Of a DNA stretch of 20,987 bases, positions 7,543 to 14,608 are shown piece after piece; the stretch's first letter is position 1, and the number at the start of each line of letters is the position of its first letter. The position numbers and the translations under genes were made by a program. This stretch comes from Candidatus Nomurabacteria bacterium GW2011_GWF2_43_8. Its GTDB lineage: Bacteria > Patescibacteriota > Minisyncoccia > Phycocordibacterales > UBA9973. The notes beneath the pieces are model-generated. The model made no database searches and was not told the origin of the DNA. It saw only the letters and a list, made by a program, of their open reading frames with translations. The DNA is taken from assembly GCA_001000035.1 (NCBI GenBank), contig LCGX01000008.1, positions 1-20,987 on the forward strand, written 5' to 3'.

Positions 7543-7641
7543 ATATCTTTATAGTATAGGCGTAAAGCTTATGATATAAGGATTTTTTAGTTAAAGACGA
7601 AGTAGCTGTAAAGACGTTGGCGGAGCACATACCGCTCAAAT
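7543..7641 (+). promoter_or_regulatory. About 100-base 5' leader with small hairpins, unassigned
   Basis: One of the few long leaders in the window. It holds small inverted repeats, such as CTTATGATATAAG and GCGG...CCGC shortly before the start codon, and the octamer TAAAGACG twice. It matches no riboswitch class I recognise. A structured regulatory leader is possible but unproven. Confidence 0.3.
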
Positions 7642-8280
7642 ATGAAAAATAACAATCTAATACGTTTTGTAGAGTCGCTGGTATTTTTGCCCGTTATGAC
7701 CCTGTCGTTTACTTTTTCAGGATTTCATAATGTTCCAGCTCCACAGGATGTGTTAGTAGAAAAACCTAATATTGCGACTGACAGCACGTTCGCTCTTAAC
7801 CAAGCACTCGAGCCGAAAGTCGACCTGGATGCAGAACTAAAAAAAGCCAAGGCGGAAGCCATTGATACTTATTTTGCAGAACGTGATATGCCGCTTGAAG
7901 GCACGGGTATGAAGATGGTAGAGGAGGCCGAAAAGAATGATCTTGATTGGCGTTTATTGCCGGCGATTGCCGTGCGCGAATCCACCGGTGGCAAGAACGA
8001 TTGTAAAAAAGTTGAAAACAATGCTTTCGGATGGGGTTCCTGTAAGATTGGTTTTGAATCGAACGAAAAAGCCATTGAAACAGTAGCCAAAAACTTGGGA
8101 GGTAACAATCCAAACACCGCGCATCATTACGACGATAAAGAAACAAAAGAAATTCTGCGGGCCTACAATCCGCCTTCCATCGTTCCGCGCTACGCCGAAC
8201 AAGTTATGTCTATAATGGATGCTATCGGAGAACCGGAAATGACAGTAACGCCTTTATTGACTTATAACACAAGTACTTAA
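7642..8280 (+). CDS. Secreted lysozyme-like (glucosaminidase/SLT-type) peptidoglycan hydrolase
   Basis: A 212-residue protein with an N-terminal hydrophobic export signal (about 9-29, LVFLPVMTLSFTFSG) and an acidic/Lys-rich linker. From about 84 it has a lysozyme-like domain: LLPAIAVRESTGGKN, with Glu113 as the likely catalytic acid, then NNAFGWGSC and a C-terminal PPSIVPRYAEQVMSIMD helix. This arrangement resembles bacterial glucosaminidase or lytic transglycosylase domains. Cys121 and Cys134 could form an extracytoplasmic disulfide. It probably cleaves peptidoglycan outside the membrane, either remodelling the cell's own wall or acting on a host. It has its own promoter and a strong terminator, so it is monocistronic. 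Confidence 0.75.
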   Translation: MKNNNLIRFVESLVFLPVMTLSFTFSGFHNVPAPQDVLVEKPNIATDSTFALNQALEPKVDLDAELKKAKAEAIDTYFAERDMPLEGTGMKMVEEAEKNDLDWRLLPAIAVRESTGGKNDCKKVENNAFGWGSCKIGFESNEKAIETVAKNLGGNNPNTAHHYDDKETKEILRAYNPPSIVPRYAEQVMSIMDAIGEPEMTVTPLLTYNTST

Positions 8281-8284
8281 GATC

Positions 8285-8317
8285 AAAAAACACCAAATGA
8301 AAATTTTGGTGTTTTTT
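8285..8317. terminator. Strong intrinsic terminator after the lysozyme-like gene
   Basis: A 13-bp perfect stem, AAAAAACACCAAA (8285-8297) with TTTGGTGTTTTTT (8305-8317), around a seven-base loop, ending in a T run. It starts four bases after the stop codon. Confidence 0.88.
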
Positions 8318-8335
8318 GCTTAAAGGGTTTATACT
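8306..8335 (+). promoter_or_regulatory. Possible promoter of the pilin-signal/PsbP-like gene
   Basis: TATACT (8330-8335) with TTGGTG (8306-8311) 18 bases upstream. The -35 candidate lies in the descending arm of the preceding terminator. It is a weak match and uncertain. Confidence 0.35.
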
Positions 8336-8379
8336 GTTATTAAGTCATTATCAAGTTTATTAAATTGGGAAATAATTTT

Positions 8380-8958
8380 ATGAAAGACAACAAAGGTTTT
8401 ATCGGGATAGAAATTGTTATTGCCATCATCGCCGTTTTGGCTGTCGGTTTTGGCAGTTATGTTTATTACCAAAAAAATTACAACAAACAATGCGGAGGAG
8501 AAAACAATCCTTGCATCCCAAACCCAACAACTGCTTCTGATTTGAAAATATACAGCAATAAAGATTTTAATGTTAGTTTCAAGTATCCAAAAGAGTGGAC
8601 TATGGTCGGTCCCAATTCTCTCCCTACTCTTAATTTGTATTTAACCATCAAACCTAAAAATGTAGCAGACAATCGAGGAGTTGATTTTGTAATTTCACCT
8701 ATTTCAGAGTTAGATAAATTTTTTCCTTCGATAACGAAAGAGGAAATAGTGATCAAGAAAGAAGAAATCTACTCAAAAAATGGACTAATGGGTAAATTAC
8801 TGACTTTTACTCAAAAAGGTCCTACGGGGATAGAATCCTCTAGTTCAACTACTATACTACTCATCGGAAAAAATAATCGCACGTATGCATGGACGACGAA
8901 TGAATCTGTTCTTGAGAAATATTTTAATCAGATTATTAATACCATAGAAATAAAATAA
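8380..8958 (+). CDS. Type IV pilin-signal protein with PsbP-like domain
   Basis: A 192-residue protein. The N-terminus KGFIGIEIVIAIIAVLAVG fits a type IV prepilin signal: Gly6 before Phe7, Glu11 at mature position 5, then a hydrophobic helix of about 18 residues. Prepilin peptidase would cut between Gly6 and Phe7. The exposed part contains FKYPKEWTM, typical of PsbP-like domains that occur in many Patescibacteria surface proteins. The ATG at 8380 is chosen over an in-frame TTG at 8365 because GGGA sits at a reasonable distance upstream and the short leader matches prepilins. It may be a minor pilin or a membrane-anchored surface protein. The stop codon lies in the loop of a convergent hairpin shared with the S1 gene. 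Confidence 0.7.
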   Translation: MKDNKGFIGIEIVIAIIAVLAVGFGSYVYYQKNYNKQCGGENNPCIPNPTTASDLKIYSNKDFNVSFKYPKEWTMVGPNSLPTLNLYLTIKPKNVADNRGVDFVISPISELDKFFPSITKEEIVIKKEEIYSKNGLMGKLLTFTQKGPTGIESSSSTTILLIGKNNRTYAWTTNESVLEKYFNQIINTIEIK

Positions 8959-8969
8959 TTTTATTTCTA
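8945..8969. terminator. Bidirectional AT-rich hairpin between convergent genes
   Basis: TAGAAATAAAA (8945-8955) pairs with TTTTATTTCTA (8959-8969) in an 11-bp perfect stem around TAA. The loop is the stop codon of the plus-strand gene, and 8967-8969 is the stop of the minus-strand S1 gene, so one hairpin serves both ends. The stem is AT-only apart from one G-C pair, so its strength is uncertain. Confidence 0.55.
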
Positions 8970-10064
8970 TTCCAAATAAACTAATGTCATCTTTTGGTCT
9001 TTCGGCTCAAAGAGAGTGATTTGGAAATTGTAATTCTTGCCGAGCTCCAAGATCTCGCGGAGTTTTGATTCGGAAGGGAAGGTAGAATTGTGCACCAGTC
9101 CGGCGACGCCTTCTTTGATGGAGACGAGCGCGCCGTGCCGGTTGTACTTGATGACCACGCCCTTGATAATATCTCCTTTTTTCAGCTTTCCTTCGAATTC
9201 TTTCCAAGGATTTTCTTTCAGCGCCTTGATGGAAAGGGAAATTTTGCCGTCTTTTATTTCAATCACCTTGGCTTTTACCTTGTCTCCGACCTTGAACATA
9301 TTGCGCGGATCTTCCACCAGGCCCCAATCAAGTTCGGAGATATGAACAAGTCCTTCCAATCCGTCTTCCAGTTTCAAGAAAACGCCGAAATCAACGATGC
9401 CCGCGACCGTGCATTCCAATTCATCACCGATATTGTATTTGCTCAAGATTTCCTTTTTTTCTTCCGGATTGTTATCTTTTTCAGAGAAAATCAACTTGTC
9501 TTCCTTCGGCAGAGTAGAAATAACCATCACGGAGATATGCTCTCCGACAAGCTTTTTCAGTTCCTTCAATATTTTGTCTTTGTCTGAATCAAGGACGCGC
9601 GGGTAGTGGTCGGCCTTGAGCTGAGAAGCCGGCAGAAACCCGACGATACCCTGCCATTCCAAAATGAGCCCTCCCTTGTTTGCGTCTTTCACCTCCAGAT
9701 TAAGTACCGTCTTTGCTTTAATGGCTTTTTCCGCTTCACTCCAGGCCAGGGCCTGCTTGGCTTCTTTGAGCGACAATTCTATATAACCATCCTCGTTTTC
9801 CGCCTCAACAATTTTCGCCTTGATGATGTCGCCTAGGCTTATCTTGTTTATGACATCTTTCGCGTTTATGAATTCCCGTCCGTAAATAATGCCGGTGCCG
9901 AAAGGCGCCAGGTCCACATAGACGGAAGATTTTTTTACTAGTATTACCGGGCCTTCCACCAAGGAGTCAACTTCCGGCCTGTTCGCGCTGCGGTCAACAA
10001 TGGAATTCAGCACTAAGTTTTCTTTTAAAGTTTCTTCTGCCAATATTTCGTCCTTTTTTATCAT
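8967..10064 (-). CDS. rpsA: Ribosomal protein S1 (four S1 repeats)
   Basis: A 365-residue RNA-binding protein with four S1 (OB-fold) repeats at about 32-103, 112-196, 209-281 and 294-364. The third is the most canonical (GIVDFGVFLKLEDGLEGLVHISEL). S1 binds mRNA 5' regions on the 30S subunit and helps initiation, which fits a genome where Shine-Dalgarno sites are scarce. Four repeats rather than six is common outside Proteobacteria. The ATG at 10064 is chosen; the frame is open to a TTG at 10115, but those codons run through tandem hairpins and do not resemble the family N-terminus. No Shine-Dalgarno sequence precedes either start. The upstream region is an unusually hairpin-rich leader. Confidence 0.9.
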   Translation of the reverse strand: MIKKDEILAEETLKENLVLNSIVDRSANRPEVDSLVEGPVILVKKSSVYVDLAPFGTGIIYGREFINAKDVINKISLGDIIKAKIVEAENEDGYIELSLKEAKQALAWSEAEKAIKAKTVLNLEVKDANKGGLILEWQGIVGFLPASQLKADHYPRVLDSDKDKILKELKKLVGEHISVMVISTLPKEDKLIFSEKDNNPEEKKEILSKYNIGDELECTVAGIVDFGVFLKLEDGLEGLVHISELDWGLVEDPRNMFKVGDKVKAKVIEIKDGKISLSIKALKENPWKEFEGKLKKGDIIKGVVIKYNRHGALVSIKEGVAGLVHNSTFPSESKLREILELGKNYNFQITLFEPKDQKMTLVYLE

Positions 10065-10079
10065 AAGATTTATAAATTT

Positions 10080-10168
10080 CAGCCCGAGGCTGATCAGCCC
10101 TTGGCTGAAAAACAAAATCCGCCATAAAGCGGATATAAGGTTTAGGTTTCACATTCCTCGTTTGAAAC
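10080..10168 (-). promoter_or_regulatory. Hairpin-rich leader upstream of S1
   Basis: Four stems lie in about 90 bases: CAGCC/GGCTG with a three-base loop twice in tandem (10080-10092 and 10095-10107), ATCCGC/GCGGAT (10117-10122 with 10129-10134), and GTTTCA/TGAAAC (10146-10151 with 10163-10168). The two CAGCC/GGCTG hairpins can also pair with each other, giving alternative folds. S1 synthesis is autoregulated through its mRNA leader in E. coli; a similar role here is inferred only. No convincing promoter was found upstream (a weak TATATT lies near 10200). Confidence 0.4.
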
Positions 10169-10245
10169 GATATCAGTGAGGTTACCCCAAATCCTGCTTT
10201 TAATATATTAAATTTACACTACCACAATTGCGAGGGAAAAGCAAT

Positions 10246-10608
10246 TCATTTTTTTTTCTTTAAAGATTTTTTTATTTCCTCGGCTTTTTGTACTAAAACA
10301 TTCGCTAATTCATAATAGAATTCTGGTCTCTGTAGCCATCGACTTTTATAATCTTGTGCGGCAATTATGAGTTCATCTTTGTCCATGTTCCTCCAATCTT
10401 TCCAATACTCTCCGGCCTCTAAAGAAGCCTTACTTTTTGAATCGATTTTTATGCCATTAATTACACATATGTGATCTATGATTTCAGTGGCCAGCTTAAA
10501 CATTATATCTACATCTTCCGATTCTTTTCTTTTTTCTGCCTTGAACCTTTCAGTTCCTTCTAAAACTTTCCCCTCAGGGATTTTCCGTTCATCAAAAGGA
10601 TTTCTCAT
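10246..10608 (-). CDS. Hypothetical protein, charged and helical
   Basis: A 120-residue protein with no recognised family. It is highly charged, probably soluble and helical, with a Lys-rich C-terminus (EEIKKSLKKKK) and a central segment EIIDHICVINGIKID followed by AGEYWKDWRNMDKDEL. No signal peptide or membrane segment is seen. In-frame ATGs at 10635 and 10617 are rejected: a promoter with TATAAT at 10616-10621 overlaps them and points to a leaderless start at 10608, seven bases beyond the -10 box. It is transcribed divergently from the metallo-beta-lactamase-fold gene. No terminator separates it from the downstream S1 gene, so it may share transcripts with it. Confidence 0.7.
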   Translation of the reverse strand: MRNPFDERKIPEGKVLEGTERFKAEKRKESEDVDIMFKLATEIIDHICVINGIKIDSKSKASLEAGEYWKDWRNMDKDELIIAAQDYKSRWLQRPEFYYELANVLVQKAEEIKKSLKKKK

Positions 10609-10615
10609 ATGCTTC

Positions 10616-10643
10616 ATTATACCCAAGGACAGCATTATCGCAA
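10616..10643 (-). promoter_or_regulatory. Promoter of the hypothetical gene, leaderless
   Basis: On the minus strand: TTGCGA (10643-10638), a 16-base spacer and perfect TATAAT (10621-10616), then seven bases to the ATG at 10608. This geometry predicts a leaderless mRNA and decides the start codon. Confidence 0.7.
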
Positions 10644-10675
10644 CCTAATTTGTGCTACCATTTTGTTAATTTTTT

Positions 10676-10684
10676 TGCTATAAT
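10676..10684 (+). promoter_or_regulatory. Extended -10 promoter of the MBL-fold gene, leaderless
   Basis: TGCTATAAT (TGn plus perfect TATAAT at 10679-10684). No good -35 box is seen at 16-18 bases, which an extended -10 can compensate for. The ATG at 10692 starts eight bases after the -10 box, so transcription should begin at or beside the start codon. Confidence 0.65.
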
Positions 10685-10691
10685 ATAAAGG

Positions 10692-11318
10692 ATGATAATC
10701 ACATATTTTGGCAAGCAATTTTTCAAAATACAGCAGGGGGAAATGGTCCTGGCCTTTAATCCTGTCAGCAAAAGTTCAAAAACCGGTGTTTCAGCCCATT
10801 TTGGCTCGGATATTGCCCTAGTAACTACCAATCATCCCGACTACAACGGGGTTGAACAGCTGTCGCACGGCGAGCGGGCGCCTTTCGTCATCAGCGGGCC
10901 GGGAGACTACGAAATTAAGGAAATCTTTATCAAAGGAGTTTTGTCGGAGGCGCTCATTGCCTCTAAGAAATATATCAATACCATTTATTTATTTTCCGTG
11001 GACAGTATCAATATCGCTTTCTTGGGCGCGCTGGGCGACGCTGAACTTCCTAAAGAATCACATGAAGCCCTGAACAGCCCAGATATTCTTTTTACCCCGA
11101 TCAGCGGAAAAGGAATGCTGGACGCTAAGTCGGCCGCCAAACTCGCTTCTTCCCTTGAGCCGAAACTGATAATTCCGATGGATTACGATGAAGTGTCGCT
11201 CAAGGCGTTTTTGAAAGAAATGGGAGAAGAAAAAGCCGAAGTGGTCGATAAACTTACGCTCAAGAGGAAGGATTTGGATAATAAAGAGGGGGAGGTAGTC
11301 GTGTTAAAAAGTTCGTAA
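10692..11318 (+). CDS. Degenerate metallo-beta-lactamase-fold (UlaG-like) protein
   Basis: A 208-residue protein with the layout of the small UlaG-like branch of the metallo-beta-lactamase superfamily: MIITYFGKQFFKIQ, then SGPGDYEI, an FLGALGD segment, SPDILFTPI and KLIIPMDYD. The family's zinc-binding sites are eroded. The THxHxDH motif reads TTNHPDY, keeping the second His and the Asp; the His before the LGD segment is Phe; and the usual IPMHY reads IPMDY. Hydrolase activity in the classical two-metal manner is therefore doubtful, and a structural or binding role is possible. It lies just upstream of a small membrane protein and gyrA (spacing four and three bases), so the three probably form an operon. 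Confidence 0.75.
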   Translation: MIITYFGKQFFKIQQGEMVLAFNPVSKSSKTGVSAHFGSDIALVTTNHPDYNGVEQLSHGERAPFVISGPGDYEIKEIFIKGVLSEALIASKKYINTIYLFSVDSINIAFLGALGDAELPKESHEALNSPDILFTPISGKGMLDAKSAAKLASSLEPKLIIPMDYDEVSLKAFLKEMGEEKAEVVDKLTLKRKDLDNKEGEVVVLKSS

Positions 11319-11322
11319 AGTT

Positions 11323-11571
11323 ATGAAAAAAGTAATTCATCATATCAGAAAGCAACCCGAGCATATCAGAAGGAGTATTCTTCATATTTCTGTTATAGTT
11401 TGCGGAGTTGTCTTGATCCTGCTCTGGATATATTCGCTGGGAACAAATTTAGCAAGTCCGGACATGCGGGAGAAGATAAATGAGGACTTGAAACCATTTT
11501 CCGCGTTAAAAGATAATATGATAGGCGGATATAATAATCTGTCGGGATCTGTTTTGGAAACGCAGCAATAA
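11323..11571 (+). CDS. Small single-pass membrane protein
   Basis: An 82-residue protein with a basic N-terminus (KKVIHHIRKQPEHIRR), one transmembrane helix at about 20-40 (ILHISVIVCGVVLILLWIYS) and a polar C-terminal tail of about 40 residues. The charge pattern suggests the N-terminus stays inside. It lies four bases after the MBL-fold gene and three before gyrA, so it is translated from the same mRNA. No family is recognised. Compactness, the membrane helix and the tight spacing argue for a real gene. Confidence 0.75.
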   Translation: MKKVIHHIRKQPEHIRRSILHISVIVCGVVLILLWIYSLGTNLASPDMREKINEDLKPFSALKDNMIGGYNNLSGSVLETQQ

Positions 11572-11574
11572 TTT

Positions 11575-14067
11575 ATGGCTAAAAATGTTCCAGAATTGAA
11601 TAAAGAAGCGCGCGCGGATTTACCGGTTGATATTGTGGGAGAAATGAAAGAATCCTATCTGGCTTATGCGATGTCGGTTATCACTTCGCGCGCCCTGCCG
11701 GACGTCCGCGACGGACTGAAGCCGGTGCATCGCCGGATTTTGTTCGCGATGCACGAAATGGGGCTGACCGCGTCTGCGCGTTTCCGAAAATCAGCCGCGG
11801 TGGTCGGAGACGTGCTCGGAAAATATCACCCGCACGGAGACGTGGCGGTTTATGATTCGATGGTCGGTATGGCGCAGGAATTTTCCTATCGCTATCCGCT
11901 CGTTTTAGGGCAGGGGAACTTCGGTTCCATTGACGGAGACAACGCCGCCGCCATGCGTTATACCGAGGCAAAAATGTCCAGAATTTCCTCAGAGCTCCTG
12001 CGAGATTTGGAAAAGGAAACGGTTGATTTTCGCCCGAACTACGACCAGACCCGCAAGGAACCGGTGGTTTTTCCTTCTTCCGTGCCGGCTTTACTTTTGA
12101 ACGGCACGCTCGGAATTGCCGTCGGCATGGCGACGAATATTCCTTCGCATAACTTGGCCGAGGTTTTGGATGCCACCATCCATTTGATTGAAAATGAAGA
12201 AGCGACAACGGAGGATTTAATGCAATTCATCAAGGGACCGGATTTTCCGACCGGCGGAATCGCCTTTGGCTCCAAAGATATGTTGCACGCATATTCTACC
12301 GGCCGGGGCGGGGTGGTCTGCCGGGGCGAGGCGGAAATAGTCGAGCAAAAAGACGGGAATTTTTCTATTATCATCACTTCAATTCCTTTCCGGGTGAACA
12401 AGGCCAATTTGATAATGAGCATCGCGGAACTGGTCCAAGAAAAGAAACTCGAAGGCATCAAAGGACTTCGCGATGAATCGACTAAAGACATCAGAGTCGT
12501 CGTTGACCTGAAATCTTCCGCGCACCCGGAAAAAGTTTTAAATTATATTTACAAAAATACCCAGCTAGAATCCAATTTCAATTTTAATATGGTTGCCCTG
12601 GTGGACGGCGTGCCGCAGACCTTATCTCTTAAATCGATATTGAACGAATTCATTACACATCGCAAAGAAGTCGTGAAGCGTCGATCCGCTTACGACCTGC
12701 GCAAAGCGGAAGAACGCGAACATATTTTGCTCGGCTTGAAAAAAGCCCTGGATAAAATTGATCGGGTGATTTCGGTTATTCGCGGATCTAAAGACTCGGC
12801 AATGGCCAAGGTCAATTTGATAAAAGAATTCAAATTTTCAGATTTACAGGCGATGGCTATTTTGGAAATGAAGCTCGCCAAGCTGGCCGGCTTGGAACGC
12901 AAAGCGGTGGAAGATGAGCTCTCGGAGAAACAAAAATTCATCGCGGACATGAAAGACCTTCTGGCCAGCCCTAAAAAGATATTGAAGACCATCAGCACGG
13001 AGTTGCGGGAAATTCGCGAAAAATACGCGGATGAGCGCCGCACCAAAATAGTGAAAGGCGGGGTAAAAGAGATTTCTGATGAGGACTTGGTTCCGGAAAA
13101 AGAAACAATCCTAGTACTCACGGCCGGTGGATACGTGAAGTGCACAGACCCGTCCGAATATCGCGCGCAGAAGCGGGGAGGGGTCGGAGTAATCGATCTG
13201 GAAACCAAAGAAGAAGATTTTGTGACCATGCTCGTGTCCGGCTCAACGCACAGCAACCTGCTTTTTTTCACTAATCTCGGAAAAGTCTATCAGATGCGGA
13301 TGTACGATATTCCGGAAGGCCGCCGAGCGACCCGCGGGAAATCAATAATGAATTTTTTGGCGCTCTCCGGAGAAGAAAAGGTGACTTCAATTTTGGCGAT
13401 GCCTGCCAGCGCAGGCGGGCTAAAAGATCTTACCAAAACAACGTCTTCGTTGATGTTGATAACCAAGCACGGCACGGCCAAGAAAATGTCTTCGGAAAGT
13501 TTCAAAGATGTCCGCCGAAGCGGTATCATCGCTATCCGTTTGGACAAAGACGACCAGCTTATTTCCGCGCTTTCCGTGGAAAAGGGAGATGAAGTCATGA
13601 TTGCAACAGCCGAAGGACAGTCCATTCGTTTTAAGGAGTCAGATGTGCGTGAAATGGGTCGGACTGCCGGTGGGGTGAGCGGTATTCGACTCCGAAAAAA
13701 TGACGAAGTTATCGGGGTAGATGTAATCAGAAAAAATCCCGCCAAAGACGGGGCAAGTAAAAAAGAGGGATTCTTCCTGACGATGAGCGGGAACGGTTTT
13801 GGCAAAAAAACCGCACTGAAAGAGTATAAAATCCAGAAGCGCGGCGGCTCCGGCGTAAAAACAGCGAAGGTGACCCCGAAGACCGGGAAGCTTATAGTGG
13901 CCAAAGTTTTGACGGGCGAGGAAGAGGAACTCATAGCGATGTCTAAAAAGGGGCAAGTGATCCGCACGGCCCTGAAAGACATTTCCGCTCTCGGCCGGCA
14001 GACCCAAGGCGTGACGGTTATGCGTCTGCGCGGGGGCGACGGTATTGCCTCTCTTGCTTGTTTGTAA
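11575..14067 (+). CDS. gyrA: DNA gyrase subunit A
   Basis: An 830-residue subunit that carries the DNA-cleaving tyrosine of gyrase, which introduces negative supercoils with GyrB (not in this window). Visible: DIVGEMKESYLAYAMSVI at the N-terminus, RALPDVRDGLKPVHRRIL, the quinolone-determining region KYHPHGDVAVYD (83-94), catalytic Tyr129 in AAMRYTEAKMS, GIAVGMATNIPSHN, and a C-terminal beta-pinwheel with two QKRGG boxes (QKRGGVGV, QKRGGSGV). These boxes favour GyrA over ParC. The residue matching E. coli Ser83 is Val90, while the Asp87 equivalent is kept. A palindrome at 13401-13416 encodes PASAGG in a pinwheel loop. Last gene of the MBL/small membrane protein/gyrA operon. Confidence 0.96.
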   Translation: MAKNVPELNKEARADLPVDIVGEMKESYLAYAMSVITSRALPDVRDGLKPVHRRILFAMHEMGLTASARFRKSAAVVGDVLGKYHPHGDVAVYDSMVGMAQEFSYRYPLVLGQGNFGSIDGDNAAAMRYTEAKMSRISSELLRDLEKETVDFRPNYDQTRKEPVVFPSSVPALLLNGTLGIAVGMATNIPSHNLAEVLDATIHLIENEEATTEDLMQFIKGPDFPTGGIAFGSKDMLHAYSTGRGGVVCRGEAEIVEQKDGNFSIIITSIPFRVNKANLIMSIAELVQEKKLEGIKGLRDESTKDIRVVVDLKSSAHPEKVLNYIYKNTQLESNFNFNMVALVDGVPQTLSLKSILNEFITHRKEVVKRRSAYDLRKAEEREHILLGLKKALDKIDRVISVIRGSKDSAMAKVNLIKEFKFSDLQAMAILEMKLAKLAGLERKAVEDELSEKQKFIADMKDLLASPKKILKTISTELREIREKYADERRTKIVKGGVKEISDEDLVPEKETILVLTAGGYVKCTDPSEYRAQKRGGVGVIDLETKEEDFVTMLVSGSTHSNLLFFTNLGKVYQMRMYDIPEGRRATRGKSIMNFLALSGEEKVTSILAMPASAGGLKDLTKTTSSLMLITKHGTAKKMSSESFKDVRRSGIIAIRLDKDDQLISALSVEKGDEVMIATAEGQSIRFKESDVREMGRTAGGVSGIRLRKNDEVIGVDVIRKNPAKDGASKKEGFFLTMSGNGFGKKTALKEYKIQKRGGSGVKTAKVTPKTGKLIVAKVLTGEEEELIAMSKKGQVIRTALKDISALGRQTQGVTVMRLRGGDGIASLACL
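13401..13416. repeat. Short in-frame palindrome inside gyrA (GCCTGC-CAGC-GCAGGC)
   Basis: A perfect six-base-pair stem with a four-base loop, encoding PASAGG (610-615) between blades of the GyrA C-terminal domain, in a loop that looks longer than usual. It shares the CCTGC...GCAGGC core with the murE and murD palindromes. Confidence 0.55.
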
Positions 14068-14089
14068 AAATACTGTAAAAATCTTAAAG

Positions 14090-14105
14090 TGCTACAATAT
14101 ATAAT
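14090..14105 (+). promoter_or_regulatory. Possible extended -10 promoter before the methyltransferase gene
   Basis: TGCTACAAT (14090-14098) overlaps an alternative TATAAT (14100-14105). No clear -35 box is seen. Either -10 box would give a leader of a few bases or none before the ATG at 14110. Confidence 0.5.
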
Positions 14106-14109
14106 ACAA

Positions 14110-14595
14110 ATGTTCTCCGATCCGGTAAAAAATTTAAAAATGTTCGGCTTAAAGGAAAACGATATCGTAGCCGATTTGGGGGCAGGAACGGGGTTTTACA
14201 GTATCCCGGCCGGAGCGCTTGTGCCAAGAGGGAAAATTTATGCGGTTGAACTGCAGAAAGATTTTTTGGCGACAATTAAAAGTAAAGTGAAAGAAGCGCA
14301 TTTGGGGAATGTGGAAGTTATCTGGGGAAATGTCGAAAAGATCGGCGGGACAAAAATAGGCGACAGTGTTTTTCAGGTTGAAGATAAAGAAAATTTTATT
14401 CTGGAAATCAAGAGAATATTGAAACCCAAAGGCAGAGTGCTTCTGGTTGATTGGTCTCTGTCGTCGATTATGGGAGCGACGGCCGTTATTCCCAAAAACA
14501 AAGCCCGCGAAATGTTCGAGAAAAAAGGATTTATCGTGGAAAGAGAAATTAACGCGGGCGATCATCATTATGGTATGATATTAATCAAGAGCTAA
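14110..14595 (+). CDS. Class I SAM-dependent methyltransferase, shortened
   Basis: A 161-residue protein with motif I VADLGAGTGFYS, the acidic KIYAVELQKDFL strand of motif II, and a typical end of domain: EIKRILKPKGRVLLVDWS, AREMFEKKGFIVEREI and GDHHYGMILIK. It resembles small UbiE-like methyltransferases of unknown substrate. Between IGGTKIGDSV and FQVEDKE the sequence looks about ten residues shorter than relatives, which normally have a hydrophobic fourth strand there (a pattern like DAVIxxNVL). The core sheet may therefore be incomplete. The ATG at 14110 is preferred to the GTG at 14089, because promoter-like TACAAT/TATAAT sequences overlap that upstream segment. It lies 42 bases after gyrA. 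Confidence 0.8.
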   Translation: MFSDPVKNLKMFGLKENDIVADLGAGTGFYSIPAGALVPRGKIYAVELQKDFLATIKSKVKEAHLGNVEVIWGNVEKIGGTKIGDSVFQVEDKENFILEIKRILKPKGRVLLVDWSLSSIMGATAVIPKNKAREMFEKKGFIVEREINAGDHHYGMILIKS

Positions 14596-14608
14596 TATGC
14601 GATAAATT

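Noticed and set aside
8365..8379. TTG start for the pilin-signal gene
   Set aside because: The ATG at 8380 gives a normal short prepilin leader and has GGGA at a suitable distance.
10065..10115. TTG-initiated N-terminal extension of S1
   Set aside because: The codons fall on tandem hairpins and the added residues do not match the family.
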